Shown piece after piece: positions 16,539 through 27,578 of a stretch of DNA of 64,000 nucleotides. The stretch lies in contig NZ_CP010897.2 in assembly GCF_000934605.2 (NCBI RefSeq), positions 1,054,001 to 1,118,000 on the forward strand. Reading direction: 5' to 3'. This stretch comes from Pandoraea vervacti. GTDB lineage: Bacteria > Pseudomonadota > Gammaproteobacteria > Burkholderiales > Burkholderiaceae. A program made the translations under genes and the position numbers. The notes under the pieces are model-generated. The model was not told the origin of the DNA. It saw nothing but the letters and a program-made list of their open reading frames with translations, and made no database searches. Numbering within the stretch: the first letter of the stretch is position 1; each line of letters starts with the position of its first letter.

Positions 16539-17540
16539 TCAGTCGCGGGCCGGCAATAGCGTCTTTCGCGATCCGGAGAACGGCAGTGCGGCGAGCACGA
16601 TGCCGGCCACGGTCAGCGCCAGCGCCCCGCCTTGCGCGACGGACAGCCGTTCGTCGAGAAAGATCACGCCGTAGGCGGTCGCGGCGACCGGCACCATCGC
16701 GGTGAAAACCCCGGCGAGCTGCGCGCTCACGTGGCGGATCCCCCGCATCCACAGGAAAAACGAGAAAACGCTGGCGGCGAGCCCGTACCAGACGATCAGC
16801 GCCCAGTGCCCGGGCGTCAACGCCGCGTAGTCCACCGCCATCAGCCCCACGATCCCGAAGGGCAGCATCAGCACGCCGCCGATCAGATGCGTGTAGGCGC
16901 AGATGTCGATGGCGGGCAATTCGGCCGCAAGCCGTTTGGACACGATCACGTAAATCGCTTCGCACACGACGGCCCCGAGCACCAGCGCGTTGCCGAGCCA
17001 GGCGTTGGCCGCAGCGCCGGCGCCTGCACCATGTCCATCGCCGCGCGAGACATTGAGCAGCGCCACGCCGGCGATCGCGAGTCCGATGCTCATGAGCGTG
17101 CGCCGCGACGGGTGTTCGCGCAGCACGGCCCACGACAACAGGGCGACACAGGCGGGCAGCGTCGCGGTGATCACGCCGGCGGCGGTAGCCGTCGTCATAC
17201 GCACGCCGAACAGGATCAGTAATGTGAAGAGGTAAGTGCCGAAAAACGTCTGCACGAAGAGATGCCCCCATTGGCGACGCGTCACGCGCCGCATGGCGGA
17301 CGGCCGGTAGCGCGGGGAGAGGGCGACGATGGCGATCATGAACCGCCACAGGGCGAACGCGGCGACGGGCATGACGGCCACCATGGTCTTGCCGATACCG
17401 ACGTTGGCGCCGACCAGGGTCATGGCCAGCGCCAGGGCAAAACTGGGAAATCGTGCGAAAAGGCGATCCGTGGTGGAGGTGCGCGGGGTGCTGTCAAGCG
17501 CGTTGTTACCGGACGATTGAGGCGTAGAGGTCGAATTCAC
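16539..17540 (-). CDS. EamA/DMT-family transporter
   Basis: The 333-residue protein has about ten hydrophobic segments in two EamA repeats, with the first repeat ending ...WAVLREHPSRRTLMSIGLAIAGVALL and the second ...IFLDERLSVAQGGALALTVAGIVLA. Such drug/metabolite exporters efflux amino acids or other small metabolites; the substrate is not predictable here. Start GTG 17540 follows a GGAGC site. It is divergent from acs. Confidence 0.9.
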   Translation of the reverse strand: MNSTSTPQSSGNNALDSTPRTSTTDRLFARFPSFALALAMTLVGANVGIGKTMVAVMPVAAFALWRFMIAIVALSPRYRPSAMRRVTRRQWGHLFVQTFFGTYLFTLLILFGVRMTTATAAGVITATLPACVALLSWAVLREHPSRRTLMSIGLAIAGVALLNVSRGDGHGAGAGAAANAWLGNALVLGAVVCEAIYVIVSKRLAAELPAIDICAYTHLIGGVLMLPFGIVGLMAVDYAALTPGHWALIVWYGLAASVFSFFLWMRGIRHVSAQLAGVFTAMVPVAATAYGVIFLDERLSVAQGGALALTVAGIVLAALPFSGSRKTLLPARD

Positions 17541-17777
17541 GGGCGCTCCGGGCGATTCCGGGGTGGCAGGAAGGGGGTGATGAGCGTAGGATTGTAGCGA
17601 TTACGCCACGGTTTGCTGCAATGCGACAACGCGATTTGCGTGAGTCCCGCACGTACAACGCGGCCGTCGGGTGCACCAGTGTAAGGCGTTAGTAAGTCGC
17701 TCGTCTTAATGTGACGTCAGCGATCTGTTTAGGCTTGATTGCAATCGTATTTGCATATCCATAAGAGGGGACAACTC

Positions 17778-19760
<1,983 letters not shown>

Positions 19761-20102
19761 GCGTCAGTCGGCGCGGGATTCCTGTCCGTTAACGTCCGGC
19801 CATGGCAACTCGCTCGCGGCCCGACGCGCCCGATCGTCCGGGTGCGCCGGGCCACGCCGACATCGACGAATTCAGTGATCTCGCTGATTTCGCGGATGTC
19901 GGCGACACGCCGTCGGACAACTCGTCTGACGGCGTGTTCGCGTTGGCGGAGCACGTTGACTGGCACGTTGACGGCCGCGGGACGTGCGCCACTGACGCCA
20001 CGTCGTTCAGCTTCGCGCCCAATGGCCGGTTGGCCGCGTCATGGCGCATGACGACCGGGCGTTCGACCTTCACTTCTTCGTACCTCTCGTCTGGCACACG
20101 AT
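19761..20102. other. Gap between acs and the DUF4212 gene
   Basis: Both strands carry open frames here, including a plus-strand 104-residue frame from 19802 that is Asp/Ser-rich, but none has a ribosome binding site or a family I recognise. A short GATCTCGCTGATTTCGCGGA near-repeat explains the biased composition. I see no terminator after acs. Confidence 0.4.
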
Positions 20103-20546
20103 ATGTCGACCGGTAGCGTTGATTCCACCAGCTTGCCGCCTGACATCGACTGGCACGGCGAGGCGGCTGCGATTGCGGCACACCATTGGCGTCGCACGTT
20201 ATGGCTGGTGGTCGTGCTGATGGTGATCGGATTCGCTGTGACATTCGTGCCGCAGTTCTGGGCGCGCGAATGGGCCTCGATGCGATTTGCCGGATGGCCG
20301 TTGCCGTTCTATATGGGCGCGCAAGGCGCGATCCTGATCGACATTGGTCTGATCGTCATCTACGCCCTCGTGCAGCGGCGCAACGATGCGCGATATCGCT
20401 CGGCATTGCAGGCGCTTCGCGATGCACGTCGCGATAGCCTCGGCCTGAGCGGCGAAACGCTCGCGCCCGAGCGGGCGCCGGTCACGTCGCGGGGGACGGT
20501 TTCCCGTTCCGCATCAGGCGCCGTCTCGGCGCAAACCTACCGATGA
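20103..20546 (+). CDS. DUF4212 small subunit of a sodium:solute symporter
   Basis: The 147-residue protein has two membrane helices: TLWLVVVLMVIGFAVTFVPQ and FYMGAQGAILIDIGLIVIYALV. These are separated by FWARE-x-ASMRFAGWPLP, the DUF4212 pattern. In this family the small protein pairs with a large sodium/solute symporter encoded directly downstream. Its stop overlaps the start of that gene in ATGA, which indicates translational coupling. The Ser/Arg-rich tail after residue 110 is probably cytoplasmic. Confidence 0.9.
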   Translation: MSTGSVDSTSLPPDIDWHGEAAAIAAHHWRRTLWLVVVLMVIGFAVTFVPQFWAREWASMRFAGWPLPFYMGAQGAILIDIGLIVIYALVQRRNDARYRSALQALRDARRDSLGLSGETLAPERAPVTSRGTVSRSASGAVSAQTYR

Positions 20547-22561
20547 GTTTCACGCGCAGGCTGCTGCGCTACTACCTGTATTACACGGCGGGCTTCCTCG
20601 CGTTCGTGCTGATGATTGGCCTGCTCGAGAAGGTCAACGGCCCCGGCGTGTGGATCGGTTACGCCTTTCTTTTCGTCACGATTGCCGTCTATGCGGTGAT
20701 TGGCCTGATCTCGCGCACGTCAGACGCCGCCGAATACTACGTCGCCGGCCGTCGGGTGCCGCCGATGTTCAACGGCATGGCGTGCGCGGCCGACTGGATG
20801 AGCGCGGCGTCGTTCATGGGGTTGGCGGGATCGCTGTACGTCTCCGGTTACGATGGACTCGCGTACGTCATGGGATGGACGGGCGGGTACTGTCTGGTGG
20901 CGTTCCTGCTCGCGCCGTACTTGCGCAAGATGGGGCGATACACGGTGCCTGACTTCCTCGGCACGCGATACGACAGCAATCTGGTGCGGGCCTTGGGGGT
21001 CTTTTCAACGATCCTGTGTTCGTTCGTCTACCTCGTGGCGCAGATTCAGGGCGTGGGGCTGATCGCGTCGCGCTTCATTGGTGTCGAATTCACCATCGGC
21101 ATCTTTTTCGGGTTGGCGGGCATTCTCGTGTGCTCGTTCCTTGGCGGCATGCGCGCGGTGACTTGGACGCAGGTCGCGCAGTACATCATCATGATCACCG
21201 CCTTTCTGGTGCCCACCGCGATGATCGGCCACCAGACGGGCAACGGCTGGTTTCCGCAATTCAGTTACGGCGAAGCGTTGGCGAAGGTGGAGGTATTGGA
21301 GAAGGCGCTCAGGGATTCGGTGCCGGAGCAGGAGGTGCGGGATTACTATCGGGAACAGGCCGAGCAGATGCAGCGTCGGCTGGACGGGTTGCCGGACACG
21401 TTTTACAGCGAGCGCGCGGAGTTGGAGCGGCAGTTGCTGGATACGAAGCGCCGCAATGGTCCGTTGCGCGACGTGAAGGTACTCGAAGCGAAGCTGGAGG
21501 CATTCCCGCGCGACGTGGGCGAGGCGCAGAACCAGTGGTTGGAGATGCGCAATCAGTATGTCGAGCGCAGCGAGCCGCCGCGTGCGATGACGGAGCCGTT
21601 CCCGGCGAAGGACGAGACGACGCGCAGTTCGCAGCGTCTGAATTTCCTGTTGTTGATGGTGTGCCTGATGATCGGCACGGCGAGTTTGCCGCACATTCTC
21701 ACGCGCTACGGCACGACGGCGACGGTGCAAGGCGCGCGCAGTTCGGTGGGGTGGACGTTGTTTTTCGTTGCGTTGCTGTATGTGAGTGCCCCGGCGCTGG
21801 CGGTGATGCTCAAGTACGACGTGCTGCTGCATCTGGTGGGGGCGCGGTACGAGAATTTACCGGGGTGGGTGACGCAATGGCGGCACGCGACGCCAGTGCA
21901 GCTGGACATCTCCGATGTCTACCGGGATGGCGTGGTGCAGTGGGGCGAAATCTGGATGCAGCCCGACATGCTTGTGCTGGCGGGGCCGGAAATTGCGGGG
22001 CTGCCGTATGTGATATCGGGTCTGGTGGCGGCGGGGGCATTGGCGGCGGTGTTGTCGACGGCGGACGGGTTGTTGCTGACGATTGCGAATGCGTTGTCGC
22101 ACGACGTCTATTTCCACATGGTCGACAGGAATGCATCGAGTCAGAAGCGGGTGACGACGTCGAAGATCTTGTTGTTGTGTGTGGCGATGTTTGCGTCGTA
22201 TGTGACGTCGCTGAAGTTGGGGAACATTTTGTTCCTGGTGGGGGCGGCGTTTTCGCTGGCGGCGTCGTGCCTGTTTCCTGCGTTGGTGCTGGGGGTGTTC
22301 TGGAAGCGGACGACACGTCTGGGCGCGACGGCCGGGATGCTGAGCGGGTTGTTGGTGTGTGTGTACTACATCATGACGACGTACCCGTTCTTCACCCGTC
22401 TGACGGGCTTTGCGGGTTCACGCTGGTGGGGCGTCGACCCGATCTCGGCGGGCGCGTTTGGGGTGCCGGTGGGGTTTGCGGTGGCGATCGCATTCAGCCT
22501 GCTGGGCGCCCGCCCGAGCGAGCGCGACCGCCATCTGGTGGACCATCTCAGACGCCCGTGA
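20543..22561 (+). CDS. Sodium:solute symporter (SSS family, acetate/monocarboxylate type)
   Basis: The 672-residue protein is an SSS-family symporter of the subtype encoded with DUF4212 (VC_2705 type), related to acetate permease ActP. Family features include YYVAGRRVPPMFNGMACAADWMSAASF near residues 65-95 and the TASLPHILTRYGTT segment. A charged insert (about residues 240-350, rich in Glu/Gln/Arg heptads) between membrane helices looks like a cytoplasmic coiled coil and explains the length. Co-direction with acs suggests acetate, propionate or pyruvate import. Confidence 0.92.
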   Translation: MSFTRRLLRYYLYYTAGFLAFVLMIGLLEKVNGPGVWIGYAFLFVTIAVYAVIGLISRTSDAAEYYVAGRRVPPMFNGMACAADWMSAASFMGLAGSLYVSGYDGLAYVMGWTGGYCLVAFLLAPYLRKMGRYTVPDFLGTRYDSNLVRALGVFSTILCSFVYLVAQIQGVGLIASRFIGVEFTIGIFFGLAGILVCSFLGGMRAVTWTQVAQYIIMITAFLVPTAMIGHQTGNGWFPQFSYGEALAKVEVLEKALRDSVPEQEVRDYYREQAEQMQRRLDGLPDTFYSERAELERQLLDTKRRNGPLRDVKVLEAKLEAFPRDVGEAQNQWLEMRNQYVERSEPPRAMTEPFPAKDETTRSSQRLNFLLLMVCLMIGTASLPHILTRYGTTATVQGARSSVGWTLFFVALLYVSAPALAVMLKYDVLLHLVGARYENLPGWVTQWRHATPVQLDISDVYRDGVVQWGEIWMQPDMLVLAGPEIAGLPYVISGLVAAGALAAVLSTADGLLLTIANALSHDVYFHMVDRNASSQKRVTTSKILLLCVAMFASYVTSLKLGNILFLVGAAFSLAASCLFPALVLGVFWKRTTRLGATAGMLSGLLVCVYYIMTTYPFFTRLTGFAGSRWWGVDPISAGAFGVPVGFAVAIAFSLLGARPSERDRHLVDHLRRP

Positions 22562-22628
22562 TACGGGACGTGAGACGGATTTTCGCCTCGGATGATACGA
22601 AAGGCGTGAGATGTTGCCGCCGACCTGC

Positions 22629-22634
22629 TATAAT
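22629..22634 (+). promoter_or_regulatory. -10 box of the tRNA-Ser gene
   Basis: A perfect TATAAT lies 13 bases before the mature tRNA start. A convincing -35 hexamer is not obvious at the usual spacing. Confidence 0.7.
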
Positions 22635-22647
22635 GCGCGACCATTCA

Positions 22648-22738
22648 GGAGAGATGGATGAGTGGTTTAAGTCGCACGCCTGGAAAGCGTGTATAGGTTA
22701 ATAGCCTATCGGGGGTTCGAATCCCCCTCTCTCCGCCA
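22648..22738 (+). tRNA. tRNA-Ser (GGA anticodon)
   Basis: A 91-base class II tRNA with acceptor arms GGAGAGA/TCTCTCC, a long variable arm (GTATAGGTTAATAGCCTATC region), T-arm GGGGGTTCGAATCCCCC and encoded CCA. The anticodon loop reads CTGGAAA, giving GGA, which decodes UCC/UCU serine. Its 3' half and terminator are repeated at 34064-34159, so it is the integration site of the island and is kept functional by element-supplied sequence. Confidence 0.96.
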
Positions 22739-22793
22739 AGAACAAACAAAGGGCTTCCCAGTTGGGAGGCCCTTTGTGCGTTTACTATTGGCG
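22698..22793 (+). repeat. attL: tRNA-Ser 3' end and terminator, element-side copy
   Basis: The 48 bases 22698-22745 are identical to 34064-34111, and similarity continues with only a few changes through the terminator to about 22793. This is the left attachment-site repeat of the island. A promoter and the 5' half of the tRNA are present only here. Confidence 0.93.
22747..22776 (+). terminator. tRNA-Ser terminator (element copy)
   Basis: CAAAGGGCTTCCCA and TGGGAGGCCCTTTG arms (14 bp with one G-T pair) enclose a 2-base loop, ending in CCCTTTG without a long T-run. The same hairpin recurs after the attR copy. Confidence 0.85.
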
Positions 22794-23117
22794 GGATGTT
22801 TACTATTCAGATGCTCACCGGTGAAAAATTCTGCCGCCGGATTCGCACGCCTCTCCTGACGACCGATCTGGTCACAACGTTGCCTAGTTGGTATCACCGT
22901 CCTCTTCATCGAACCGAGACGAAATTGCTGTCAAGGTGACGGGCAATACGCGACTACGACGAATCGGGTCCGTCCTTCTACACTCCAGGCAATTCACAAT
23001 GAGCCGGCTACGTATTTCCTGCAACGTGCATATGCAACCGATAGCGCTGTGATCGAAGCGTCCTCACATGGACGCACAGTTAAGCACCGCCACGAAACGT
23101 GATACCGAGAAGAATCG
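22794..23117. other. Leading island segment without genes
   Basis: It starts with a second TTTACTATT copy (22799-22807, also at 22781-22789) beside attL, which could be an integrase arm-type site. No ORF with a ribosome binding site is seen. Confidence 0.35.
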
Positions 23118-23927
23118 ATGGATCTTGAAAACAAATTTCAGAATGAGATGTTGAGATTCAAAGAGCTACATGAGCGAACACGCGAAATTTTGGGGCCAAC
23201 TCTCGCGCTTCGCCGTCAGATCGCTGAGATTGAGCGTCCCTGGCTGGAGCTTCAGAAGAAATTCGACGAGCTTATGCGTCCCAACAATGCATTGCAGGAG
23301 CAGATTGAAAAGGCTATCGCGCCAATTCAGGAACTTCAGGAGAGGCTGGACGCGCTAGTCAAGCTGCCCTCGAATTTTGCCGCCCCCTATCCAGATTTCG
23401 CGCATCAAAGAGCAAGGTCGCTCGCTCGGCTTGAAATGTTCGGAACAGAACATGCCGCCTACGTCAAACGCATTCACGAGACGATAGACGGACTTAACGC
23501 TCATAGACAGGTCAAAGGCGGTGGCAAAGCAACATTAGCACTGGACGCTGGCGAGCAAGTCGCAACCGATTTCACCGAGCTGTCGGCCGCAATCGCACGC
23601 ACTCGCACGGTTGGTGAAACGCTTGATGTTCTGTTGCAATATGCTGCCGGTCCCACATTGGCGGTCGCCATCTTCGTCTGGAGAGTGATTTTCGCGCTTT
23701 TGCTCAGTTGGGTCGCGAATCAGATTCCCAATGTCGGTGAAATGAAGGAGCTGCTTGGCCTCACTCACAGAGAGGCAGTGAAGTTGGTGCGTGCATCACC
23801 GCCTCCAGAACTCACCGAAGAACAACGACATTCGCTGCGTTTCATTGCGGCCCCCGACTTGAGTGTGCATGGAGCGGCCCCACGTATCTGAGGACACGAG
23901 GACTCTCTTAAAATAAGGGATAGTCTT

Positions 23928-24329
23928 GTGCCTATCAGTAAGCCTAGTCATTACGTGGAAAGCATCGAAATTCTGACCGAGCCGGAGCGCCGTCGTCGGC
24001 GCACGGCGCAGGAAAAAATCGCCATCGTGCAGGAAACATTGGAGCCGGGAGCGTCGGTGTCGGCCGTTGCACGTCGGCACGGCGTCAATGCCAACCAGGT
24101 GTTCGGCTGGCGCAAGCAATACCAGGAAGGCAGTCTGGCGGCGGTGAAGGCGGGTGAAACCGTTGTACCGGCATCTGAGCTAGCCGCCGCCATCAAGGAA
24201 ATCAAGGAGTTGCAACGGCTACTCGGGAAGAAGACGTTGGAGGTCGAAATCCTGAAAGAAGCCGTGGAATGGGGCCGGTCAAAAAACCTGATTGCGCGCT
24301 CGCCCTTGCTGCCGGGGGACGACCGATGA
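23928..24329 (+). CDS. IS2-group transposase OrfA
   Basis: The 133-residue helix-turn-helix and leucine-zipper protein (RRRRTAQEKIAIVQE, SAVARRHGVNANQVFGWRKQY, then LQRLLGKKTLEVEILKEAVE) is the InsC-like first frame. A slippery heptamer AAAAAAC at 24281-24287 lies near its end, where -1 frameshifting would fuse it to OrfB, as in IS2. The GTG start at 23928 is the best available. Confidence 0.92.
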   Translation: MPISKPSHYVESIEILTEPERRRRRTAQEKIAIVQETLEPGASVSAVARRHGVNANQVFGWRKQYQEGSLAAVKAGETVVPASELAAAIKEIKELQRLLGKKTLEVEILKEAVEWGRSKNLIARSPLLPGDDR

Positions 24330-25162
24330 AGACGGTCTGCGAAGTTCTCGGCGTGGCGCGCTCTGCCGTGGCGGTCAAGCGAGCTCGCTCGTCCGACTGG
24401 CGCGATGGTCGCCGTGCCCGCGTGACCAACGATGCCGGGCTGGTCGAGGAGATTCAGGCCCATGTGGCGCACCTTCCTACCTATGGCTACCGGCGTGTCT
24501 GGGCGCTGCTGCGCCGCAGTCGGGAGCAGAGCGGTGCGCCGTGCATCAACGTCAAGCGCGTGTATCGGGTCATGCGGGAGCATCAGTTGCTGCTGCGCCG
24601 CCCCGGCGTGCGGCAAGACAAGCGGCGGCATGACGGTCGCGTTGCCGTGGAGCGCAGCAACACCCGCTGGTGCTCCGATGGCTTCGAGTTCCGGTGCGAC
24701 GATGGTACGCCGCTGCGCGTGACGTTTGCGTTGGACTGCTGCGACCGCGAGGCGATTAGCTGGGCCGCAACGACCGGCGGGCATAGCGGTGATGTGGTGC
24801 GAGACGTGATGCTGGCCGCCGTCGAACAGCGCTTCGGCACCACGCAGGCCGCGCACCCCATCGAATGGCTGACGGACAACGGCTCGGCCTACATCGACTA
24901 CCGCACGCGCAGCTTCGCTCGCGAACTGGGTCTTGAGCCGCTGACCACGCCGGTCCGTTCGCCGCAGAGCAATGGCATGGCCGAATCGTTCGTGAAGACC
25001 ATGAAGCACGATTACGTCGCCTATATGGACAAGCCTGACGCACCAACAGCGCTCTCGCGTCTGGCAATCGCGTTTGAACACTACAATGAGCGCCACCCGC
25101 ACAAAGCCTTGAAATACCGCTCGCCTCGCGAGTTCAGGCGTAATGCGGTGTCATCAACCTAA
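24269..25162 (+). CDS. IS2-group transposase OrfB (DDE integrase)
   Basis: The 297-residue InsD-like catalytic subunit has an HTH_21-type N-terminus (YGYRRVWALLRR) and an rve-type core with all three acidic residues: D in WCSDGFEF, D in WLTDNGSAY and E in SNGMAESFVKTMK. The frame overlaps OrfA by 61 bases in -1 register. It is full length. Confidence 0.93.
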   Translation: MGPVKKPDCALALAAGGRPMKTVCEVLGVARSAVAVKRARSSDWRDGRRARVTNDAGLVEEIQAHVAHLPTYGYRRVWALLRRSREQSGAPCINVKRVYRVMREHQLLLRRPGVRQDKRRHDGRVAVERSNTRWCSDGFEFRCDDGTPLRVTFALDCCDREAISWAATTGGHSGDVVRDVMLAAVEQRFGTTQAAHPIEWLTDNGSAYIDYRTRSFARELGLEPLTTPVRSPQSNGMAESFVKTMKHDYVAYMDKPDAPTALSRLAIAFEHYNERHPHKALKYRSPREFRRNAVSST

Positions 25163-25483
25163 CAGTGTCCGCCTGTCCTGAGTTACAGGGGCAACTCCAG
25201 TGCATGCCTCGCCAAAACAAAAATCTAAAGTGCTCTCGCGACTGCCCTTTGGAACTCGTGTAGTCGTTGATCAACAACTTGGTGACTGGGTACACGCGGT
25301 GTATCGAGATCCGTCAAGCGATGAGGCACGTGAGGGCTGGCTCCTTGTGCGATATGTGAGTAAGTTCAATCGGTACTAAATTCGAAGTTGGCCCGTCTAA
25401 GTGAGCGCCACGCGATAGCGATGAGCGGGCCGTTCATGGCCCGTCAAGTCGGGTGCAACTGGCTGCCCGGTGATAAATCACCC

Positions 25484-26536
25484 TTACCGCAGCGGCTTGA
25501 CGCGTTCAGGTTTGCGGCGATAGACCCGGGCGGTCAGGCGACTATCAGCATGGGCCAGAAGCGTTTGAGCATGCGTCAGTGTTTCTGCGTCACTGGCACA
25601 CTTGGCACGAAGGTCATGCTCGGTAAACCGAGTTTCCACCTTCGTTTCAGTCAAAACACGACGCATGAATCCTTGCCACATCGAGTCCCACGAACCGGCC
25701 CTCCCCGTATCTTCATTGAGGAAGCTTTCGCCAAGCTGAGTGCAAAACAGCCACTCCGACCTTTGTGATGGCCTGACCGCTTTGGCTCCGTCTATCGCAT
25801 CTCGTAGTGCGGGGGTCCATTCGATGATTAGCCGCTTACGCGTGCTGTGCGCCGTCTTAGCTGGCATGACATGGATGCCGTCTTCTTGCAGATCGTCGAG
25901 ACGCAGACGCAGCAGATCGCCACGACGCAATCCCGTAAGCACCTTAACGCGAATGTATGCCTGAACTGCGAGGACACTACCGGCCTTCCGTTTTGACGTC
26001 AGCGAGAAGCATTCGAGGACTTCCCAGTCTTCGACATACCGTGTTCGCGGCGGAACGCTTGCCAACCGAATCTCTCCTTTGAACGGATGCCGGTCGATGT
26101 ATCCCCACTCGACAGCCTTCGTCAGCGCGTGCGATAGCACTTCGACCTCGCGGCGCGCGGAGACCTTCGCCTCGCGCTTATCGATGTACTGATAGACGTG
26201 ACGAGGCTTGATGCTGTTAAGCGGCATCCGCCCGAACACAGGCTTCAGCGCTTTCACTGCGGATGCGTTCTGCGCTTGTGTCGTCACTGCCTTGGTTGGC
26301 AGAACCTCACGCGTATACCGGTCCAACAGCTTGTCCATGGTCCGAATGTTCTCCAGATCGCCAAGCCGGTCGGCCCACACTCGATACGCCTCAGTGAGCG
26401 AAGACCCGAGACGAAATGTCTTTTTGTCATCCCACATCGATTCGAGACCGGGCGGCACTTGGTAGTAGTATGCGTTACCAATGTGCCGCCACCGCGTGGG
26501 CAACCCCTTGTTTCGGGCGTCACGCTCTCTTGGCAT
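25484..26536 (-). CDS. Tyrosine recombinase (phage-type integrase)
   Basis: The 350-residue protein has an N-terminal core-binding region and a C-terminal catalytic domain with R204 (LTGLRRGD), H307 and R310 (TEHDLRAK), H329 (LLAHADSR) and Y339 (ARVYRRKP), so all active-site residues are present. It should integrate and excise the island at tRNA-Ser. It is last in the rep-DUF4224-int run, and its start overlaps the DUF4224 gene by 17 bases. A fragment of a related integrase lies at 34791-34862. Confidence 0.93.
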   Translation of the reverse strand: MPRERDARNKGLPTRWRHIGNAYYYQVPPGLESMWDDKKTFRLGSSLTEAYRVWADRLGDLENIRTMDKLLDRYTREVLPTKAVTTQAQNASAVKALKPVFGRMPLNSIKPRHVYQYIDKREAKVSARREVEVLSHALTKAVEWGYIDRHPFKGEIRLASVPPRTRYVEDWEVLECFSLTSKRKAGSVLAVQAYIRVKVLTGLRRGDLLRLRLDDLQEDGIHVMPAKTAHSTRKRLIIEWTPALRDAIDGAKAVRPSQRSEWLFCTQLGESFLNEDTGRAGSWDSMWQGFMRRVLTETKVETRFTEHDLRAKCASDAETLTHAQTLLAHADSRLTARVYRRKPERVKPLR

Positions 26537-26765
26537 TCATCGACCTCCAATCCGGTTCAACGGAGGCGGCACGCGCAGCTGTAACGCTTTGCGCACCGAG
26601 CGCGAGGGTGACGTGTTCACTCAGGACAACAATCGTGCCATTCGGGCGCACGCGATGCTCAATACCCATCATTCGCAGTGCGCGCGCCTGAGCGGAGTAC
26701 ATCCGGCGCCCGGTGAGCGCGACGACTTCCTCGGGCTCGAGAAACATCAAAGACAGATTTCGCAT
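26520..26765 (-). CDS. DUF4224 protein, possible excisionase-like partner of the integrase
   Basis: This 81-residue protein has the DUF4224 pattern: LFLEPEEVVALTGRR in its N-terminus, SAQARALRMMGIEHRV, then NGTIVVLSEHV. The fold is expected to be a small winged-helix DNA binder, and family members are almost always encoded beside phage integrases. ATG 26765 has an AAGGAG site. It is 12 bases downstream of rep and overlaps the integrase start, so the three are one operon. A role as excisionase or repressor is inference. Confidence 0.8.
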   Translation of the reverse strand: MRNLSLMFLEPEEVVALTGRRMYSAQARALRMMGIEHRVRPNGTIVVLSEHVTLALGAQSVTAARAASVEPDWRSMNAKRA

Positions 26766-26777
26766 CGATGCATCTCC

Positions 26778-27578
26778 TTACGCCTTGCCGGAATCGATTG
26801 GCCGCTGTTTTGTCGCCATCCAAAAGTAGCCGTTCTCCTGACTCCGGTAAAACGCGTGATCGTCGAGCGTCGCACCGGTCTCCTCTGCTGCGTGGTACGT
26901 AGCGACGATGGCTTCGGCTGGACTGTCTACGAGGAAATGCTTGATCGTTTCTGGCTCGGGAATCTTGATGCCGCGACTTGCCCAATAGCGCTTCTCGTTC
27001 AACTGATGCTCGTCAAAGTTCTTGACGATGTACTTGCCAATGTAGGACGCGATCTTGTGGCGCAGACCCACTTCGCGATTCGGATTGCGAACGTCTACAT
27101 TGCCGTTGTCTTCGCCGACGACGTGCAGCCACAGCGTCCGCAGCACTCGGTAGTTCTGTCGCCCCTTAACGGCGATGTGAAGGTGCCACGCACCGCGCTT
27201 TTGACGCTCTGCCACGGCGACATACTGGAAGTTCTGGATCCGGCCTAAAAGGCGGCGTAGCGCGTCGAAATCGCGTTTGAGTCGTTCCTTGTCCAGCATG
27301 TTCTCGCGATACGTCAGCGTAATCATCCTGTCCGCACCAATGGCTTTGCAGCGCAGCCGAACTTGCTGTTTCGCGCGCTTGGCGGCCATCAGCTTGTTCT
27401 CCTCCGTGGACGGCGATTCACCGCGTTTTGCGCGTGGCATGAGGTGAAGGGCTTGCGCTTTCAGGTAGCGGTCGAATCGAACCGCTGTCGCCTCAACTTG
27501 GCCGTCTTCAAACACGCGTCGACGGACGATCCATTCGCGACGGAAGGGGGAGTAGTTCATTACGTTCGTGTCATTCAT
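26778..27578 (-). CDS. HUH-endonuclease replication initiation protein
   Basis: The 266-residue protein has the rolling-circle initiator motif order. MITLTYRENM (residues 85-94) is motif 1. WHLHIAVKG supplies the metal-binding HUH as H132-L-H134. ASYIGKYIVK supplies a catalytic YxxK at Y179 and K182. Such Rep proteins nick one strand at the origin and start rolling-circle replication of phages, plasmids and integrated elements. The structured DNA immediately upstream (27.6-28.0 kb) is the natural place for its origin. It is the first gene of the rep-DUF4224-int operon. Confidence 0.8.
   Translation of the reverse strand: MNDTNVMNYSPFRREWIVRRRVFEDGQVEATAVRFDRYLKAQALHLMPRAKRGESPSTEENKLMAAKRAKQQVRLRCKAIGADRMITLTYRENMLDKERLKRDFDALRRLLGRIQNFQYVAVAERQKRGAWHLHIAVKGRQNYRVLRTLWLHVVGEDNGNVDVRNPNREVGLRHKIASYIGKYIVKNFDEHQLNEKRYWASRGIKIPEPETIKHFLVDSPAEAIVATYHAAEETGATLDDHAFYRSQENGYFWMATKQRPIDSGKA

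Larger units (their letters stand above)
23870..25199 (+). mobile_element. IS3-family (IS2-group) insertion sequence, copy 1
   Basis: The 1330-bp element has terminal inverted repeats (TGGAGCGGCCCC... at 23870 and the complement ...GGGGCAACTCCA ending at 25199) and a 5-bp target duplication GTGCA (23865-23869 and 25200-25204). It carries two overlapping transposase frames. Ends, ORF sequences and duplication length match the IS2 group of the IS3 family. Both frames are intact, so it may be active. Confidence 0.93.
23118..25379 (+). pseudogene. Coiled-coil/membrane/SH3-like gene split by an IS2-type element
   Basis: The reading frame from ATG 23118 runs into the insertion sequence at 23870 and would stop inside it at 23891. 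Removing the element (23870-25199) and one copy of its 5-base duplication restores one frame of 308 residues that ends at TAA 25377-25379. The N-terminal 100 residues are Glu/Gln/Leu heptads (coiled coil), residues about 175-200 are a hydrophobic segment (AGPTLAVAIFVWRVIFALLL), and the restored C-terminus (GTRVVVDQQLGDWVHAVYRD...GWLLVRYV) looks like a bacterial SH3 domain. Function unknown. The interrupted allele makes at most a 257-residue product without the SH3 part. Confidence 0.7.

Noticed and set aside
19802..20116. 104-codon plus-strand frame between acs and the DUF4212 gene
   Set aside because: No ribosome binding site, low-complexity Asp/Ser-rich sequence, overlaps the next gene start, no family resemblance.
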